This document shows positions 25,711 through 39,500 of a stretch of DNA of 64,000 nt, piece by piece (position 1 is the first letter of the stretch; each line of letters begins with the position of its first letter). The stretch comes from Hybos culiciformis (Eukaryota; Arthropoda; Insecta; Diptera; Hybotidae): positions 3,882,176 through 3,946,175 of the forward strand of contig OZ023273.1 in the NCBI GenBank assembly GCA_964007475.1, in the 5' to 3' direction. Both the position numbers and the translations under genes were made by a program. Under the pieces are notes generated by a model, which worked only from the letters and a program-made list of their open reading frames with translations, did not search any database and had not been told where the DNA came from.

Positions 25711-26017
25711 ATGTCGAATAATTTAAATAAAAAACAATTCGGGAATGAAATAGATTTCAATAATAATAATAATAATAATAATAAATCATCTCAATTGGAA
25801 TCAACTAGTAATAATGATATTATGAAAACATATTTAAATTTGAAAACTGAAAATAAGGATGGAAATTCAAAGATAATTTCACAAATATTATTGGATTCGA
25901 AAAAAACTTTTTTATCACCAATATCTGAAATATCTGTTAATTTATCAGATGCACAAATAAATAATAATAATGCTAATACTCCAACGAAAATTGGGAATAA
26001 TGATGACAATACAAGTG
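25711..26017 (+). CDS. First coding exon of an unrecognised gene (Asn-rich N-terminus)
   Basis: ATG 25711 opens 102 codons (MSNNLNKKQFGNEIDF, then an eight-Asn run encoded by an AAT repeat near 25760-25784). The exon ends at AGTG/gtaaga after 26017, in phase 1. The sequence is hydrophilic and Asn/Ser/Asp-rich, with SPISEISVNLSDAQ as its least biased part. It looks like a disordered head rather than a domain. The start follows CAAAA, a good insect context. The next exon must begin in phase 1; one at 52817-52865 fits. Function cannot be assigned. The antisense frame here is a shadow. Confidence 0.55.
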
Positions 26018-26303
26018 GTAAGATTTTTCAAATTTATATTATTTTTTTGTTTTAATTTTAAATTTTAATATTAATATTTTTTTTGGATAGCAATCTTGGA
26101 ATGTTGTAAAACATTTAGTTAATAGTAAGCTAGTTAGTTGATATTGTGGTTGAAATTTGTTAATTGATATAGTGGTGGTAGGTCACAAACTAAATAGTTT
26201 TTTTTTTTATATAACTTTTAAGGCGAAGTATTTTGGCGATTTTAAACTATAATAATCATCAAAAATTCGTTAATGTAAGTTGATCATAAAATTTCAACTA
26301 CAC

Positions 26304-26701
26304 TTAAGAGCCCCGTTCCCAAACTGAGACTATTTTAAATCGTAAAATATACCTTTTCTGCTAAAGAAAATTCCTTTTTTTCAGAAATTGAAATAGGCTT
26401 GACATTTAATCTGTATCATCTGCAACGTCTGCTTAAATTTTAAATTTTTTTTTAAAAATGAGGTGCACTAAAAAGTACACCTATAAACTGAGTTTGTTAT
26501 GGGAAATTTAAAATTTCCCTTTGCAGATTTTTAAAATATAAAATATCATTTCGGAACGATTTTTACGTCAAAAAATCTTGATTTGTAAAATAATTGTAAA
26601 ATAACAGCTGTAAAATCGTGTCGTTCCAAAACTAGAAATTCTAGAAATTAAAAAAATTTTTCAGTTTCTAAAATAGTCTCAGTTTGGGAACGGGCTCTTA
26701 A
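26304..26701. mobile_element. Inverted-repeat element, about 400 bp
   Basis: The left end TTAAGAGCCCCGTTCCCAAA and the right end (reverse complement TTAAGAGCCCGTTCCCAAAC) match over about 30 bp, continuing as CTGAGACTATTTTA. The element is too short to code for a transposase. A TTA at the outer ends could be a three-base target duplication of the PIF/Harbinger type, but the ends are palindromic, so this is uncertain. Its interior (about 26466-26529) resembles part of the next element. Confidence 0.75.
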
Positions 26702-26773
26702 TGAGATGAAAATGTGGTGAAAAAGTCCTTGATTTAATAAAAACAATAAATTAATATTTGGAAAATGTACTTA

Positions 26774-28070
26774 TAGTACGTTCCATAAGTCCGGGTACCC
26801 TCCACGCAAGATTTCCCTTTTCTGCAAAGTCCTAGGAATACCTTCTGCAAAGTCCTATGCACAGGGTATTGCCACCATTTTAATTTTAAAATCATATACC
26901 TTAACAAATTTTATATGCGCATTGTTAAAAAATTTGACATTTGTTGTTTTCAGATTTTGAAGATTAATTTGTATATTTATTAATAATTTGCTTATATTTT
27001 GCTTAAAGAAATACAAATTTAATGAAATAGCTAAAATTCTTTTTTTATTTTTTAATGTTTTTAAGCTAAACACATAAAAACTATTAAAATGCATGACCAA
27101 AATTGAGTGAATGTGTTAGTTTACACTTTAACATGAATTTTTACTCCCTATTGACTAGTGATTCACCGATGAAAAAGTATTTCTATTTTGGAAATTGGTT
27201 ACATGCATTTGGTGAACAAATATTAAAGTATATGCAAATAATTACAAGCAGCTGATGTCTTATTAACATTATGATAATTTATGTTGCCGTTCTCCCTTTA
27301 CGAAGTTTCTTAATTTATTTTTCATCTGATAATGGATTCTTGTAGAACTCGACGTAATAAGACGAAAAGATAAAATAAAAATTTGCGATATCTCGCTTAG
27401 TTTTCGAGATATCACAATTTAAACTGGTTTTTATGAATTTATATTTAAATGAATAAAATGTTTGATATCTTGAAAACTAAGCGAGATATCGCAAATTTTT
27501 ATTTTATCTTTTCGTCTTATTACGTCGAGTTCTACAAGAATCCATTATCAGATCCACGCCGTAGGCATCGTAGACTTGCCCATAATTTTTTTTCCAATAT
27601 TTTGTTGTTTACAAATATTACACAAGTGCCGAAAAAACCAACAAAATACATGAGAAATTTTCGGCATTATGCAATATCATAAAGGAAGTGAGAATAGCTA
27701 TAGTAAAATGTAAACTGAAAATCAAAGTGTAAAAAAAACCTGTATAAAATTTTTTGCCAGTAAATGGTTCAATATTTTTTTATTTATAATTTTTTTTTTC
27801 TAATAATATACCCACTTTGTTATTATTTGTTATTGTCCTAGAAAAAAACGCACTAAAAAGTACGCCCAGAACTGAGTTTGTTATGGGAAATTTTAAAATT
27901 TCCCTTTGCAGAAGTTTTGTGGTAGGGTAGCATTTTGGAACGATTTTTTTGCAGAAATTGTCTCAATCATCGGACTTAGCTGTCAGATTTTGTCGTTCCA
28001 AAAGTAAATTTGTCACAGAACTGAGGTATTGTCCTGTGTGGAGGGTACCCGAGACTTATGGAACGCACTA
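26774..28070. mobile_element. Inverted-repeat element of about 1.3 kb containing a nested hairpin
   Basis: The left end TAGTACGTTCCATAAGTC and the right end (reverse complement TAGTGCGTTCCATAAGTC) match over about 35 bp, including GGGTACCCTCCAC. TTA occurs immediately outside both ends (26771-26773, 28071-28073), as expected for a three-base target duplication. The right part, 27850-27913, shares CTAAAAAGTAC, CTGAGTTTGTTATGGGAAAT and TTTCCCTTTGCAG with the element at 26304-26701, so the two are related. No intact transposase frame is present. Confidence 0.72.
27324..27553. mobile_element. Hairpin element nested inside the 1.3-kb element
   Basis: Two arms of about 90 bp are nearly perfect reverse complements (left starts ATCTGATAATGGATTC, right ends GAATCCATTATCAGAT), separated by a loop of about 46 bp. 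The inner parts are CGATATCTCGCTTAG and CTAAGCGAGATATCG. The open frame over the right arm is incidental. It probably inserted into the larger element. Confidence 0.85.
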
Positions 28071-28073
28071 TTA

Positions 28074-31000
28074 ATTATCCAAAATAAGTTCCCATATTTG
28101 AAAATATTAACATATTTATTATATTTTTGTACTTTACTTATTCGGTATTTATTTCTAGTAGTAATGTCAAAAATTTTGAAATTAACATAATAAAATAATG
28201 TATAACAAAAAAAAAAAATTAACTTATTAACATAATTTTATTTATATTCATCTTCCAGCACGCCCATTTATATAATTCTGATAAAAATCCTTTTTTTTTT
28301 TTTTTGGGATGTGCCAACTTTTATCTTATAAGTTAAAGATTATATAATTTTATGATTTTCAGATTAATAAGCAAATGTCTTGGTTAAATAATCTGAAATC
28401 TTCTCTATTGACTTCTGAACATCAAAATTTGTGACAGCAAACAAACGAGGCAGAGTTAAAACTAAATATGATAATCTCATTAACATCATATTATCAATTT
28501 CTCACCATTAATCCAGATTCAAAAATAGTACTGGATTCTGATTTTAATAGTGGGATTTACTTATTTTAATAGGAAACATATTTGCTCCCTTTTTTAATTA
28601 GGTATTTGCATTGAACAAATAAACCATTCTGGGCTGCATCAACAGCTCTGAAATAAAGACATGATTTTAAGTCTAAAATTATCTAAATTGACTTTTTTGT
28701 AATAAATTATTAATCTTCGGAAATGGAATTTAGTTTTTGAAAACTTAAACTTGACTCTTGAAACAAAATTTATTTCGAATTTTCTTAGGTAATTTTAAAA
28801 TGCATTTTGTAAATAAATCAACGAAATTTAAATTTAAAATTTTTTCAATGTTCGCTCAACTAGAAAGTATCCTTCTATAATTTCTATTTTTTTTTTTTTA
28901 TACCTGATATTTTTATAATTTTCTGAATAGTTTAATGAATTAATCAGTACACAAAACGCGAAAGGAAATTAAAAATGATTTATATTTAAAAGACGAAAAA
29001 TAAAAAAGTGAAATTTTCTTCAATGCACTCACATTGATTTTTATATAATTTTTCTTTATTTTTTTTTTTTAAATCTCTACTGGAGATTTCTTTTTTTTTT
29101 TTGATATTTGATAAAATTGCATTCAATTTTAAGGACTCTAATAATAAAATAATTTACAGTATAATAATAATAAGTTATAAAAGAAAAATAATTTTGAAAG
29201 GATTGAGAAATAATATAATTGTTCATAGTGGCCAAAAATACAATAAATTTCTAAATAATAAAAACCATTAAGAGCAAATAAGTAATATAATTTTGATTTT
29301 GATTTCTTTTTTTGAATAATAAAATAAAAAAACTTAGAACTTGCACTTTAACTTGAAAAGAATGTATATTTTGTTTTGGAGTTCAGAAATTTTGTTAAAT
29401 ACGTTTAGATTATATTTCTGTTCTGGTTTTGATACTTCATTATAGCCATCGTTAATATAAAAACTGCGGTTGGCACTACTTCTTTGTTTAAAAAAAATTT
29501 AATGTTTGACTTAATTCCCATTTTAAACTCATTTTAACTTTTGAATATAAAAATTGATGTATGTGCATCGAAATTCTATTCTCGGTCTTAATTTCAAGGT
29601 CTTAATTTCAAGGCGAAAGGTAAAAAATTTCAAGTAGTTCGATGAATGCGGGGTTATATTTTGATAATTAAATTAGTTCTTCCTTAAAATGTTATAACTA
29701 CATGTATGTACATAGTGCATATATTTATAATTTCAATGTTTTAGGAGAGAAAAAAAAAGAAGACATTTTGGTATTCAATAGAGTTGAATAAATTCGGCGC
29801 GTGGAATCATCACAATTAGTTTTCTCAACGAATATTTTGTTAAAAGAAGCAAGCAAATAAATTAAATAAAGCAGAGGGTGGTTACAGTGACTTTTCACCC
29901 TTGTGACAAAGTCGAATTTACTTTTAATGTTGAGGGATCATTTTTTCTACATATATCTACATATACCTATACCTACCTACTTACATTGAAAATACATAAA
30001 ATATAGATTGTATGGCGTTAAAGAAAGTAAGTACAATACCCTACGCTACGCTAATAATTTTCTATTATCCTAAGCAAAATTACGAGAAAAAAAAAATTCA
30101 TTATGTTGCTTTAAGATTTTAAATGAAGGTGTAAAATTTCTATTATAAAAACATTACAAAACATTAGTTACGAATTGAACGTCGAATAGTTTCACTGAAA
30201 CAAAAGTATTGATTAACTAACATATTAGGGATTTGTAAATTTAAATACTTATACTAAAATGGTTATTATTAGTTTTTGGTTTGTTTGAGCCCATAGTTAT
30301 AACTTTCTGTTCATCTTTTTAACAAATTTTGGTGACTGTTGTACAATCCAATTTTTGGCTTCTTTATCGGTGATTTTCATTCTCTAATCTTCTTATTAAA
30401 ATTTATAAGAAGTTTAAAAACTCCAGAAGGTAATTTTACCGCATTAGAGGTTGTGGAATGGAAATTAGTTATCCTCTACTAAGTTTTTAATGTAAAACTT
30501 TATTAAATTGTGTTTTTTTTTTGAAGATGTTAGTAAATTTAAATAATATACAAGTATTTATAATTTATAATAGTCAGTAAGTATATAAATGAATTTAATA
30601 AAGAGTTTTTTTATTCGATAACAAAATATAACATTTAAAATTTTAATAATATTAAATTCTTATTCAAACGTATAACATATCAATTCAAAAGTATTGTATT
30701 CAATAACTCGAACAAATAATTTTAATGTGCAAGTGATCGGAAGGTTGTACTTACAATCGCAAATTTAGCTCGGTAAATGGTATATTACATGCGTCAATAC
30801 ACATGTAATTATTAACTATTAAGTAAATTTTATTTACACACTTCCGTTTAAGTAAATTTTATTTACTTAGGTACTTCATTTTGAACTTTTGTTTATTTTT
30901 TGCATTGCAAATGTATTGATTGCATACTCGACGTAACGGTCTCGTGATATAAGTATTGACTCGTGTCTAAGTGTTTTTGTGTATACACAACTCGTTGTAA

Positions 31001-34000
31001 TAACAAATTTTCTTAACATGTGTTGTAATAAACTAATAAGTAACTTCAATAATAAGTTATAAAATAATAAAATATATAACTCCTGGTTCTGGATATTCAT
31101 GAATTTATTAAATACACAATTTTACTACTCAAATGTGGCACACATGTGGACTCAAATTAAAAGTTTACTGCCACAATTTTTATTTATTTTTTTTTAATAA
31201 CAGAATATATAGAATTAAGTATCCTTAACATTTTTCCTTATTTTTTGAAAAATATCTCTAAATGTTTTAAGGGAATATTAAGAAGGCATTGAACTTCTTT
31301 TAAGAAAAAAAAAAGAAAGAAAAAAAACAAAAAAAAAAAAGCGGCATATGTCAGTGACTTTAAGATTTCTTGATTTTTATATACACATTAAGTTACTAGA
31401 AATAGAAAACAATGTAATGAAAATTAATGTCACCCCTAAAAAGAAGCCGCACTGAATATTTTTAGTTCCAGGTGATATCGGAAATAGAAATTAACGGTTT
31501 TTTTTTTGTTTTTGGATATAAAAGTAGGTATGTATTATTTTTTGATTAGAATTATAAAAATTAAGCAACCTACTGGTATACATATATTATTAATTATATA
31601 AATTGAATAAGTAAGAAAAAGAAAATCAATTTCCTTTAATTTTTATTTTTATATAGTAAATTAAGAAACATTAAAATTAATTTGAACTAAGTATTTGACC
31701 AGTCAAAACATCCTTAATCCTTTAGCTCGAATCCTAATATTCTTTAAAAACCTACCTGGCTGACCTTAACCATAAATTTAGAAGAATTTATAGTCCTTCC
31801 TAATCATAAAAATTAAAAGGCTTGGAATGTTGCAAAGTTATGCGTTTTATATCAATTGAGATTATTTAGGTTAAAACATGTTTGTCATCCCTCACACTTT
31901 ACTTAAGTATAGTCCTTATTAATCTTTTTTTAGTTATTCTAAATTAATTTGCTTCATGAATGGCTCGTGTCATTGAAATTTCACATTTTTTGATAATAAA
32001 TACTTATTTTAGTAATTATTTTAATAAGACTTTTTTTTTTTTGATTTTTAATATTAATATAAGAAAAAAAATTAAAATAATTTGGCGCGCCTTTATGTGC
32101 ATTTCCTTTTACATAATCACCATCCGTATCCAAATTACATGAAAAATCTGATATTTATTGTCCATCAGTTGAAATTTAACGTAAAAGTTAAGTCTACCGT
32201 ATAAAATACAAAAACGCAAAGAAGAGGGTCTCGAGTATTTCAAGTTTTATTTTACTTTGGTATCTTGTTAAATATTCAGTAGCCAAGAAAGTTTATCAAA
32301 ATAACTTCAGTAAATTTCACATTCTTAATTCCAAATCTTATTTTATAGTTTCTGGAATTTTGTACTTTAAACTAAAGTATTAGAAAATATTTTTAGGAAA
32401 AGGCGCGTATAGACATGAATAAATTGAACTCGATACATTTTTGTGTAATAAAAATAAATTAGTTTCAACAAATTTTGTAGAAGTTTTAACATTTTATAAA
32501 TAATAATAATAGAAAAAGAAATTGTTTTTGAAGATAAAATTGTAAGGATTGAATTAACAGCATTAAATTTAGATGATCATATAAAGCTTTGCGATCGAAT
32601 TGCGAAGAGAATATTGTTTGGAAAATCGTTGAATCAATTCAAAAATACTTAAATGAATATGTAGTCTTGATTGAAGATTGGTGGAAAGAAAAATATACTC
32701 TAACCTACAACTAGGGCATACTAAAAAACCACGATAATTATACTGTGAAAACTATCTGATTTAAGATCTTTTTTGTTTCATTTTCGACACAGGACATAGA
32801 TTCTTTGTAAAGAATTAGAAGAAACATTTTTTTTTATTTTTTATCCAAAGGTGTTTTTTATCCATGTGCCAAAAATAACTTGAATGAATGTTATTTGTTA
32901 ATTTTGAATGAAATAAAGTAAAATGGCTCAAAAATTTTCTTTATGAGTATATAGTTAGTACAATACACAAAATTGTATTGTTCCCAGAGACCCCATAAAG
33001 GGACTTTAACGATGCCAGACAGTCTAAGAATATATGTTTTTATTCTGTTGCTTTTCTTTTCGGTACCATATGAATAACATATATTTCTGTTTGGTATGCC
33101 AGAAAGACAATATTATACAAATTTAAAGGGGGTGAATATTAAGGAGGAAAGAAAAATATGTAATTTTTGAAGAAAAAAAAAAAAAAAATTCAAACTGTGC
33201 AAGAATATTCCTTTTTAGGGGAAATCCATTATTTCTTTATTTTTTGTGTCTTTAACGAAGTGCAAAAACCTTTAGTTTAGTAAGTAGTACCTACCTATTT
33301 GTCTGAAGAAAAGCCCGCCATAAATGAAGATTTAGGCGCAAGTAATTTTTCACCCGAATAATTTTTTTTTTTAATATGATTTTTGTGAATTTTAGAACAT
33401 GTTTATTTTAAAATGTTTCTTTTTAGTGTTATCAGAAAATAATAATAATGAATGTTTGCTTTGATTTGATTGTAACCGTACAGCTTATAAGTATTTCGTG
33501 AGCTTACTGAAATGATGCTCCGAAATAGGTACAAATTAAAATGGCAATGATATTACAACACTAGAAATTAAAATTTTTAAACATTTTTAAAGTTACTCAA
33601 TGAATCGAATTTTATTTCGCTTTCGAGACTGCAATTTCTTGTATTATTCAAAATTTTTAAATGATTATGGGGACATAATTGGCGTATTTTACATAATTTA
33701 CATTCATCACATTTTTATTATCATTGCTAAGAGCATTTTTAAAAATTTTTACTTTCTTTTAGAATTAAAAAATGACGAAAAATCAAGTTTTTCTTGAATG
33801 CATTTATTCTGTGCCAATTTTTTTCTCACTATTCTAAATCCTTCAATCTTTTTTATTATCTTACAACTGAAAAAAAGAGAAATTTATTCGTTGCAATTTT
33901 TTTTTTATTTTATGTATACTTTACTTTTATTCGTACCTGTTCTGATTTTTTTTTTAACTTATTAAAAACGCGCGCGTTATCCTTTTTCGAAAAAGGAATC

Positions 34001-34484
34001 CTGCAGAAAAAAAAACTACTTGCTTTGTAACGATTTTTCTTTTGGGACTTTAAAAAAATAATGAAAAAAAAAACAAATTTAAATAAATATTAATTTTGTA
34101 TCTTAGGGTGAAAAAGTCTGGTTACCAGTTTCCAGCTCAAATTGCAATCAAGAGAAATATATTTTTTAGTTTTTGATGAGATCCCGCTAAAAGTCTTGTT
34201 CGTATATTAAGAATAATAAAAATAATTTCAAATGAAATATATAATATACAACTAGCAAAAAGACCTTTATTATGTATTATCTTATTTAAAAGAATAAAAA
34301 GGCTATCAAGCTAGAAAATTGTGAAAATTGTCTTAATTTAACGCAAACTGAACTTAAAAGTTATTTTTTAGATCAAATAAGTCAATATTTTTACTGTATA
34401 TATAATATATGTTTAGTATTTATTAAGTTTTTATCAATCCTTTTCAAGTTAAAGAAAAAAATTCAAATATAAACAATAAGTAAA
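28074..34484. other. AT-rich stretch with no supported gene
   Basis: Only short, low-complexity open frames occur and none has a domain, signal peptide or convincing splice set. If the exons at 25711 and 52817 belong together this is intron. A small palindrome (CCTTTTTCGAAAAAGG) follows an alternating CGCGCGCG run near 33969-33995. Confidence 0.45.
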
Positions 34485-35315
34485 TTATTTTGCCAAAACT
34501 ACTGGAATTGGGAAAACGTTATCAACTAATTTAGTTGCATAAACTCTATCGATACATGTATTTGAACAATTTGAATTTATATTAATATAATGATTAATTT
34601 CTGTATTAATTATATTTTTGTGTAAGTCGGGTAGTATTTTATGATTCAATACCAGCTTGCATGATCTCAATGTTATTGGACATTCTGAATTTTCGCATAT
34701 ATAGAGACCAATTGTTTTAACGTTTGTGTATTTACACGAATCATAATCGATTGCCCAAATAAAATCATCTTTGAGAACTTTTTTTGTTGTTAATGATCTT
34801 AAATTAATTATTTGTTTGTCTCTGCTTGACCATATATCAAATTCAGTTGAGTTTTTATTTTTCGTTACAGACATTACAAAATTAATAATTTCTGAATTTT
34901 CAATAAAGTTCTCATTTTGAAACGTCAATGTATAAAACTTTATTAGCATTGAACTTAAAAGAGAAAACAATTAATTTTTTTAAAGGTTTAAATTAATTAA
35001 TACAGTATAAATTTCAACAAATAAAGTAGAATTAAAGATAAAACTCTTACCAATCATTTGTGAAGTTCCTTATACTAATAAAATAAGTTTCAAAACATTT
35101 TTCCTTATCATCTGTTCTAACGTCAATTGGTGTCTAAAATTAAGGTTGATTTGTTATTTTATTTTAGAATATTTATGCACAAATATTTATTTAATTTTTT
35201 TTGTTCTTACTTGAATGCAGCTAAAGTCGTATTGAGTATCCTCTGTCCTACAAAGCCAAATGAAATGAACTAACGCAAAATAAAAGCTAAGATTAAACAT
35301 TATTAATTTTCTCAT
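34485..35315 (-). CDS. Secreted cysteine-rich protein of unknown family, 218 residues
   Basis: Three exons on the minus strand join in phase: 35315-35211, 35133-35051, 34953-34485. The first encodes a hydrophobic leader (MRKLIMFNLSFYFALVHFIW). It ends Q/gtaaga in phase 0; the second ends in phase 2 and the third supplies one base. The mature part has about nine cysteines, mostly in the C-terminal half (DSCKY, YICEN, SECPI, RSCKL, NCSNTC), suggesting a disulfide-bonded extracellular fold. No membrane segment follows the leader. I recognise no named domain. The third exon alone could be read from an internal ATG, but the phased upstream exons with a leader make the longer model more convincing. 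It may lie in the large intron of the gene starting at 25711. Confidence 0.66.
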
Positions 35316-36296
35316 TATGATTTAAAATTTATTGAAACAATAAAATTTAAGTACTTTTAAATTATTTTCTTCTTAATAAATTTTTTATTTATTTTTTTTT
35401 TGACAAAATTGTGTTATGCGTCGCAATATTTATTAAAGCTGTTTAAATTTAAGTTAAATAAAATAAACAATATTTAGTATTAATTCTTATTTTGGAATTT
35501 CTCAATTTAATTTGATATTATCAGTAGTTCAACTTTTCGATACTTTTACCATTTCTATGTTTGAACTTAGTCACAATAACATTTTGATAGTATACAGCGT
35601 ATTATTTGTACAGTTAATTCACTTATTTTCTAATAAACTTATATAATTAAATGCAGTCAGTTTTGTTTTCATATATTGCTGACCAGTTATCTTTAGTAAA
35701 ATAAAAGATTTAAAGAATATACTGTCTTCGCAAACTGAGTCGGTCAAGTGAATTTATTTAAGAACTTTTTTATGCTTTTGTAAAAAATGTCCTTTTATAG
35801 CTATCATATATTTTGATTGCTATTATGAATATTTTAATTTAAATATTAGTAATTTTTTCTTGTTTTAATATAATTTAAAATTTAAAAGCAAATTCCCACT
35901 TTTTCATAATTCTTTTAAGAACTAAAATATTTATAGGGACTTTTTGTTCTGAAAGGGGCGATAATTCATTTTCCAAATTTTCTTCAGAATTTTAATTTAA
36001 TTGACTGGAAATATTAAATTTATATAAAAATATAATGTGCCTTATGGATTGATTTTTCACGGATTGATTGAAAAATATTATTAATATTATTATACACAAT
36101 ATAATTTTGCAAATAAATAATTCGTAGATTTTATTTTATTATTTTCGTAGAGAATGTAAAATAGAATTAATTTTGTGAAATTTTATCATGAATGTTACAT
36201 CAAATTTTATGATTTTATATAATATTTTTCTTAATTTATTATTTCTGAACATTTAACTAATAAATTTCAAAAATAAATAAATTTTCCCTATACCTA

Positions 36297-36579
36297 CAGA
36301 TTGGCAATTTTTTGTTACATTATACCAAAGATCATGTAAATTGTAAACCATCTAAGATATTTCAACAAAAAGATTTATCAACAAATGCATGCTTCAAAAA
36401 CTGTGTAGTAGTAAATAAGTACATACATTTTTTGCTTTCTATATTATTATTATTTTTGTGTGGAGAAAAAAAATGTACTGATGTTGCTGCATGGTTTCAT
36501 AGTTTTCATAAATTTTCTATTTGTATAATTTCATTAAAATATCATTCCTTTAAGAAATTTTTGAGCATCCAAGTGTTCT
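36297..36579 (+). other. Cys-containing open frame after an acceptor-like site; possible fragment
   Basis: After CCTACAG an open frame reads HVNCKPSKIF and then ACFKNC, and further on CGEKKCTDVAAWF. The C-x3-C spacing recalls odorant-binding proteins, but the other cysteines do not fall at the expected distances and I find no leader exon joined by a valid donor. It may be a decayed gene piece or chance. Confidence 0.18.
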
Positions 36580-36599
36580 AAAAAACAATTTGGTAGTGA

Positions 36600-39500
36600 T
36601 ATAAATTAGAAGTCAAAGTTTAGTTTATAAGATTTAGTTTTTTCAATGTGCTGCAAAGTTTTTAAATTATCTAATTATCTAGTGGTAATAAAATATCTAC
36701 GTTAATGTTATTTCAAGAAGATAATATTGTAATAAAAAACCTAAAAATATTTAGATTTTATCTAGAATACCATATATTCAAAAATTAAATAACGTCAGCT
36801 GAAAATATATATTATAGTTAATCAGAAAATTAAAGAAAATAATATCAGATAACGCCTGATAATGTCAGATGTTCACAATATAAAATTTTCATAAAGCTAC
36901 ATTATATTTACACATATGTGTATCATCAATTAAGAATCTAATTTAAACATTTTAATTAACAAACTATTTATGGATTGAAATTTATAAAGATTTATAAATT
37001 ATTTATCGAAATTGGGACAAATGATTTTTAATATTATTTTAACCCTTACGTGATTTTTAAGTGTTTTTGAGTTGTTTTTAAAATTACTACAGTAAGTATT
37101 AATTTATTTATTTATTTAAAATTTTCTTCTGGATTTAGGTTTCTCATTTTAATTTGTCACCTCATTAATTTTCTATTTTTAAATTTTTACAACTAAACAA
37201 ACATTTTGTGTTGTTTGTCTTTTAAGTTGTATAATTTTCTTCAAGGATTGTAAAATTTTATTTATTTTATGATCCCTCAAAATCAATAATTGAGTAAGTC
37301 ACAGTTATTTGTTTTATTTTATACTTTAAAAATTATATGCCAGTCAATTTTTATGGAAACTACCTAAGTATTTTTATTCCGAAAAAAAAGCAACTCGTTT
37401 AAACTCTAAAGTGTTATCATTAAAGTACTTACTTATTATTATTATGAAAAAATATGTTCTATATCACTACATACTTACACTTAAAATTAAAATTATGATT
37501 TATATTAAAATTTGTATATTTTCATTTAATTTGTCATATTTTGAATATTCCTAAGTCATATAAAATCAAAATAACAATCAGCTATCAGCTATTGTGTAAA
37601 TTTGAGTTCTTTGTTTTACATTTGTTTTTTTATATTTTCGTTAATTTTATTCTTATGTTCGACTATAATTGGAACCAGAAATCGATGAAATTTTAGAAGA
37701 TTGATTCTTAAAAAAAATTGTTAAGAATTAATGTAAACTTCCCGGACTACATCTGTACTAAATAAAATGTCCTTTTAATGAAACCCTTTTTTTCATTTTT
37801 TCTTGATCCGCTTCATATAACAAATATATATTTTATTTTTTTAAATATAATCCTCATGCAAAACAACTGAAACTAACCTAGGGTAAGTCGTTGCCCTCAC
37901 ATCTGCTTGCAAGTCTTATTATGTACATTATTTATGAAAAAAAAAAAAAATTCTTACAAACTAAGAGGAAAAAAAACTTTATAAAATAAATGTACCTGAC
38001 ATTAAAATATACTCTAAGGAAGGATTTTTTTTTTCATATATAGGTATACCTTTTGGGTCCTTTTTAACAAAATAAAATTTTATTATAACACATCTGTGTT
38101 TTAAATAAAAATTCATATCTTATAACCAAATGTCCTTTTTTAGCACGGGACAAAGTAGTTTTTCTTAGTTGATTATAAATATTATATATAAAAAAAATAA
38201 AAGAAATAAATTTTTAATCTAATAAGGATCGATTGAATATTGAAATTTGTTTTTGTAACAATATTGTTTTAAAGGAATTTAAGAAAAAATTAGGGTTACT
38301 AAACTTATAATAAGGATTAATATTATTTTTTTTAATATTATAGGGATCTTTAAATTTCGGTTAATTTTAGCGGGATTTTTCATCTCTATGGAAATAATGT
38401 TGTGAATATTCAGGAAAATTCATTTATAAACTTTTATAAATTTTTGAATTTTTTTTGGTAATTTGTAGTTGAAAGTTATATTTTTTCTATCTGATTCTAA
38501 AAGAGATCGGGAAGCTAATGATAACAGAACATTCAACTCAACCGCTTATAATTGTTCTATGTTAATTTATAAAAAAAAAACAAAACGTAATGTTTGAATA
38601 AATGGCCTTATGAATTTTTTTTGGTTAATCATATTTAAAATGACTAATTTATTCTCTTCCTTAAATTTAGTTTTATACTTAATTTCCATAAAATTAGTTT
38701 TGTTGAAAAAGTATATGATAATTTAGTTCATTATATTCTGTGCTATTAACTATGTTGTACATACACTTAAAATGGGTATATGTAACAATTTCTTATCAAA
38801 TGAAAAAAAATAATAATTATATATCCATTTATATTAGAGTAACGCATTTTTGCATCTGCTTCTTACATAAAGTTCATTATTTTATCAAAGGAGAACTTAT
38901 TTCATCAAAATTTGTCTTGACGATAAAAATGCGCTCTTTTTTTTTGTACTTTTAATAAGCACTTTTTTTTTGTGGATATATGGGTTCATGAATTATTCCT
39001 TATTTTTATTTTTTTTATTTAGTTTATATTATAAATTTTGAGCATGCAATTGAGGTATATGGGGATAGAAAATTTTTTCAATTTAATGTTTTTTTTTTTC
39101 AGAGGCTTATTTTCCAGTTGCTAATGACAGTGTGTTTTTCGAAATTGAATTAAGTAGATTAACTTTTTGCTGTAAATTGTGTTATGAAAAAGTGTAGTCA
39201 TACTGGACTAAGACCTCAAACATTTATTTAATTTATTAGGTACTTACTAATTAATTATTTTTATTAAAAAATTATTTTTCGAAACATTTAAATTGTCTGA
39301 ATCATTTAAAATAACTAAGATCTAATAAATTCTATATACATTTTATTTTAAATCTGTAAATGCATAATAAATAAAATATATAATCATAAGATATGAAAGG
39401 CCAGCCAAATGAAATTAAGTTCACACCTAACTCCAAATTAAACTGTGTACAAAACTATCTTTGAAAACTTATTAATTTAGTTGCATTGATTTTTTAATTT

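Noticed and set aside
27449..27682. 77-codon plus-strand open frame
   Set aside because: It lies across the right arm of the nested hairpin element.
36189..36257. Short leader-like frame (MNVTSNFMILYNIF) as first exon for the Cys-containing frame
   Set aside because: It ends in a stop and has no usable donor before the acceptor at 36296.
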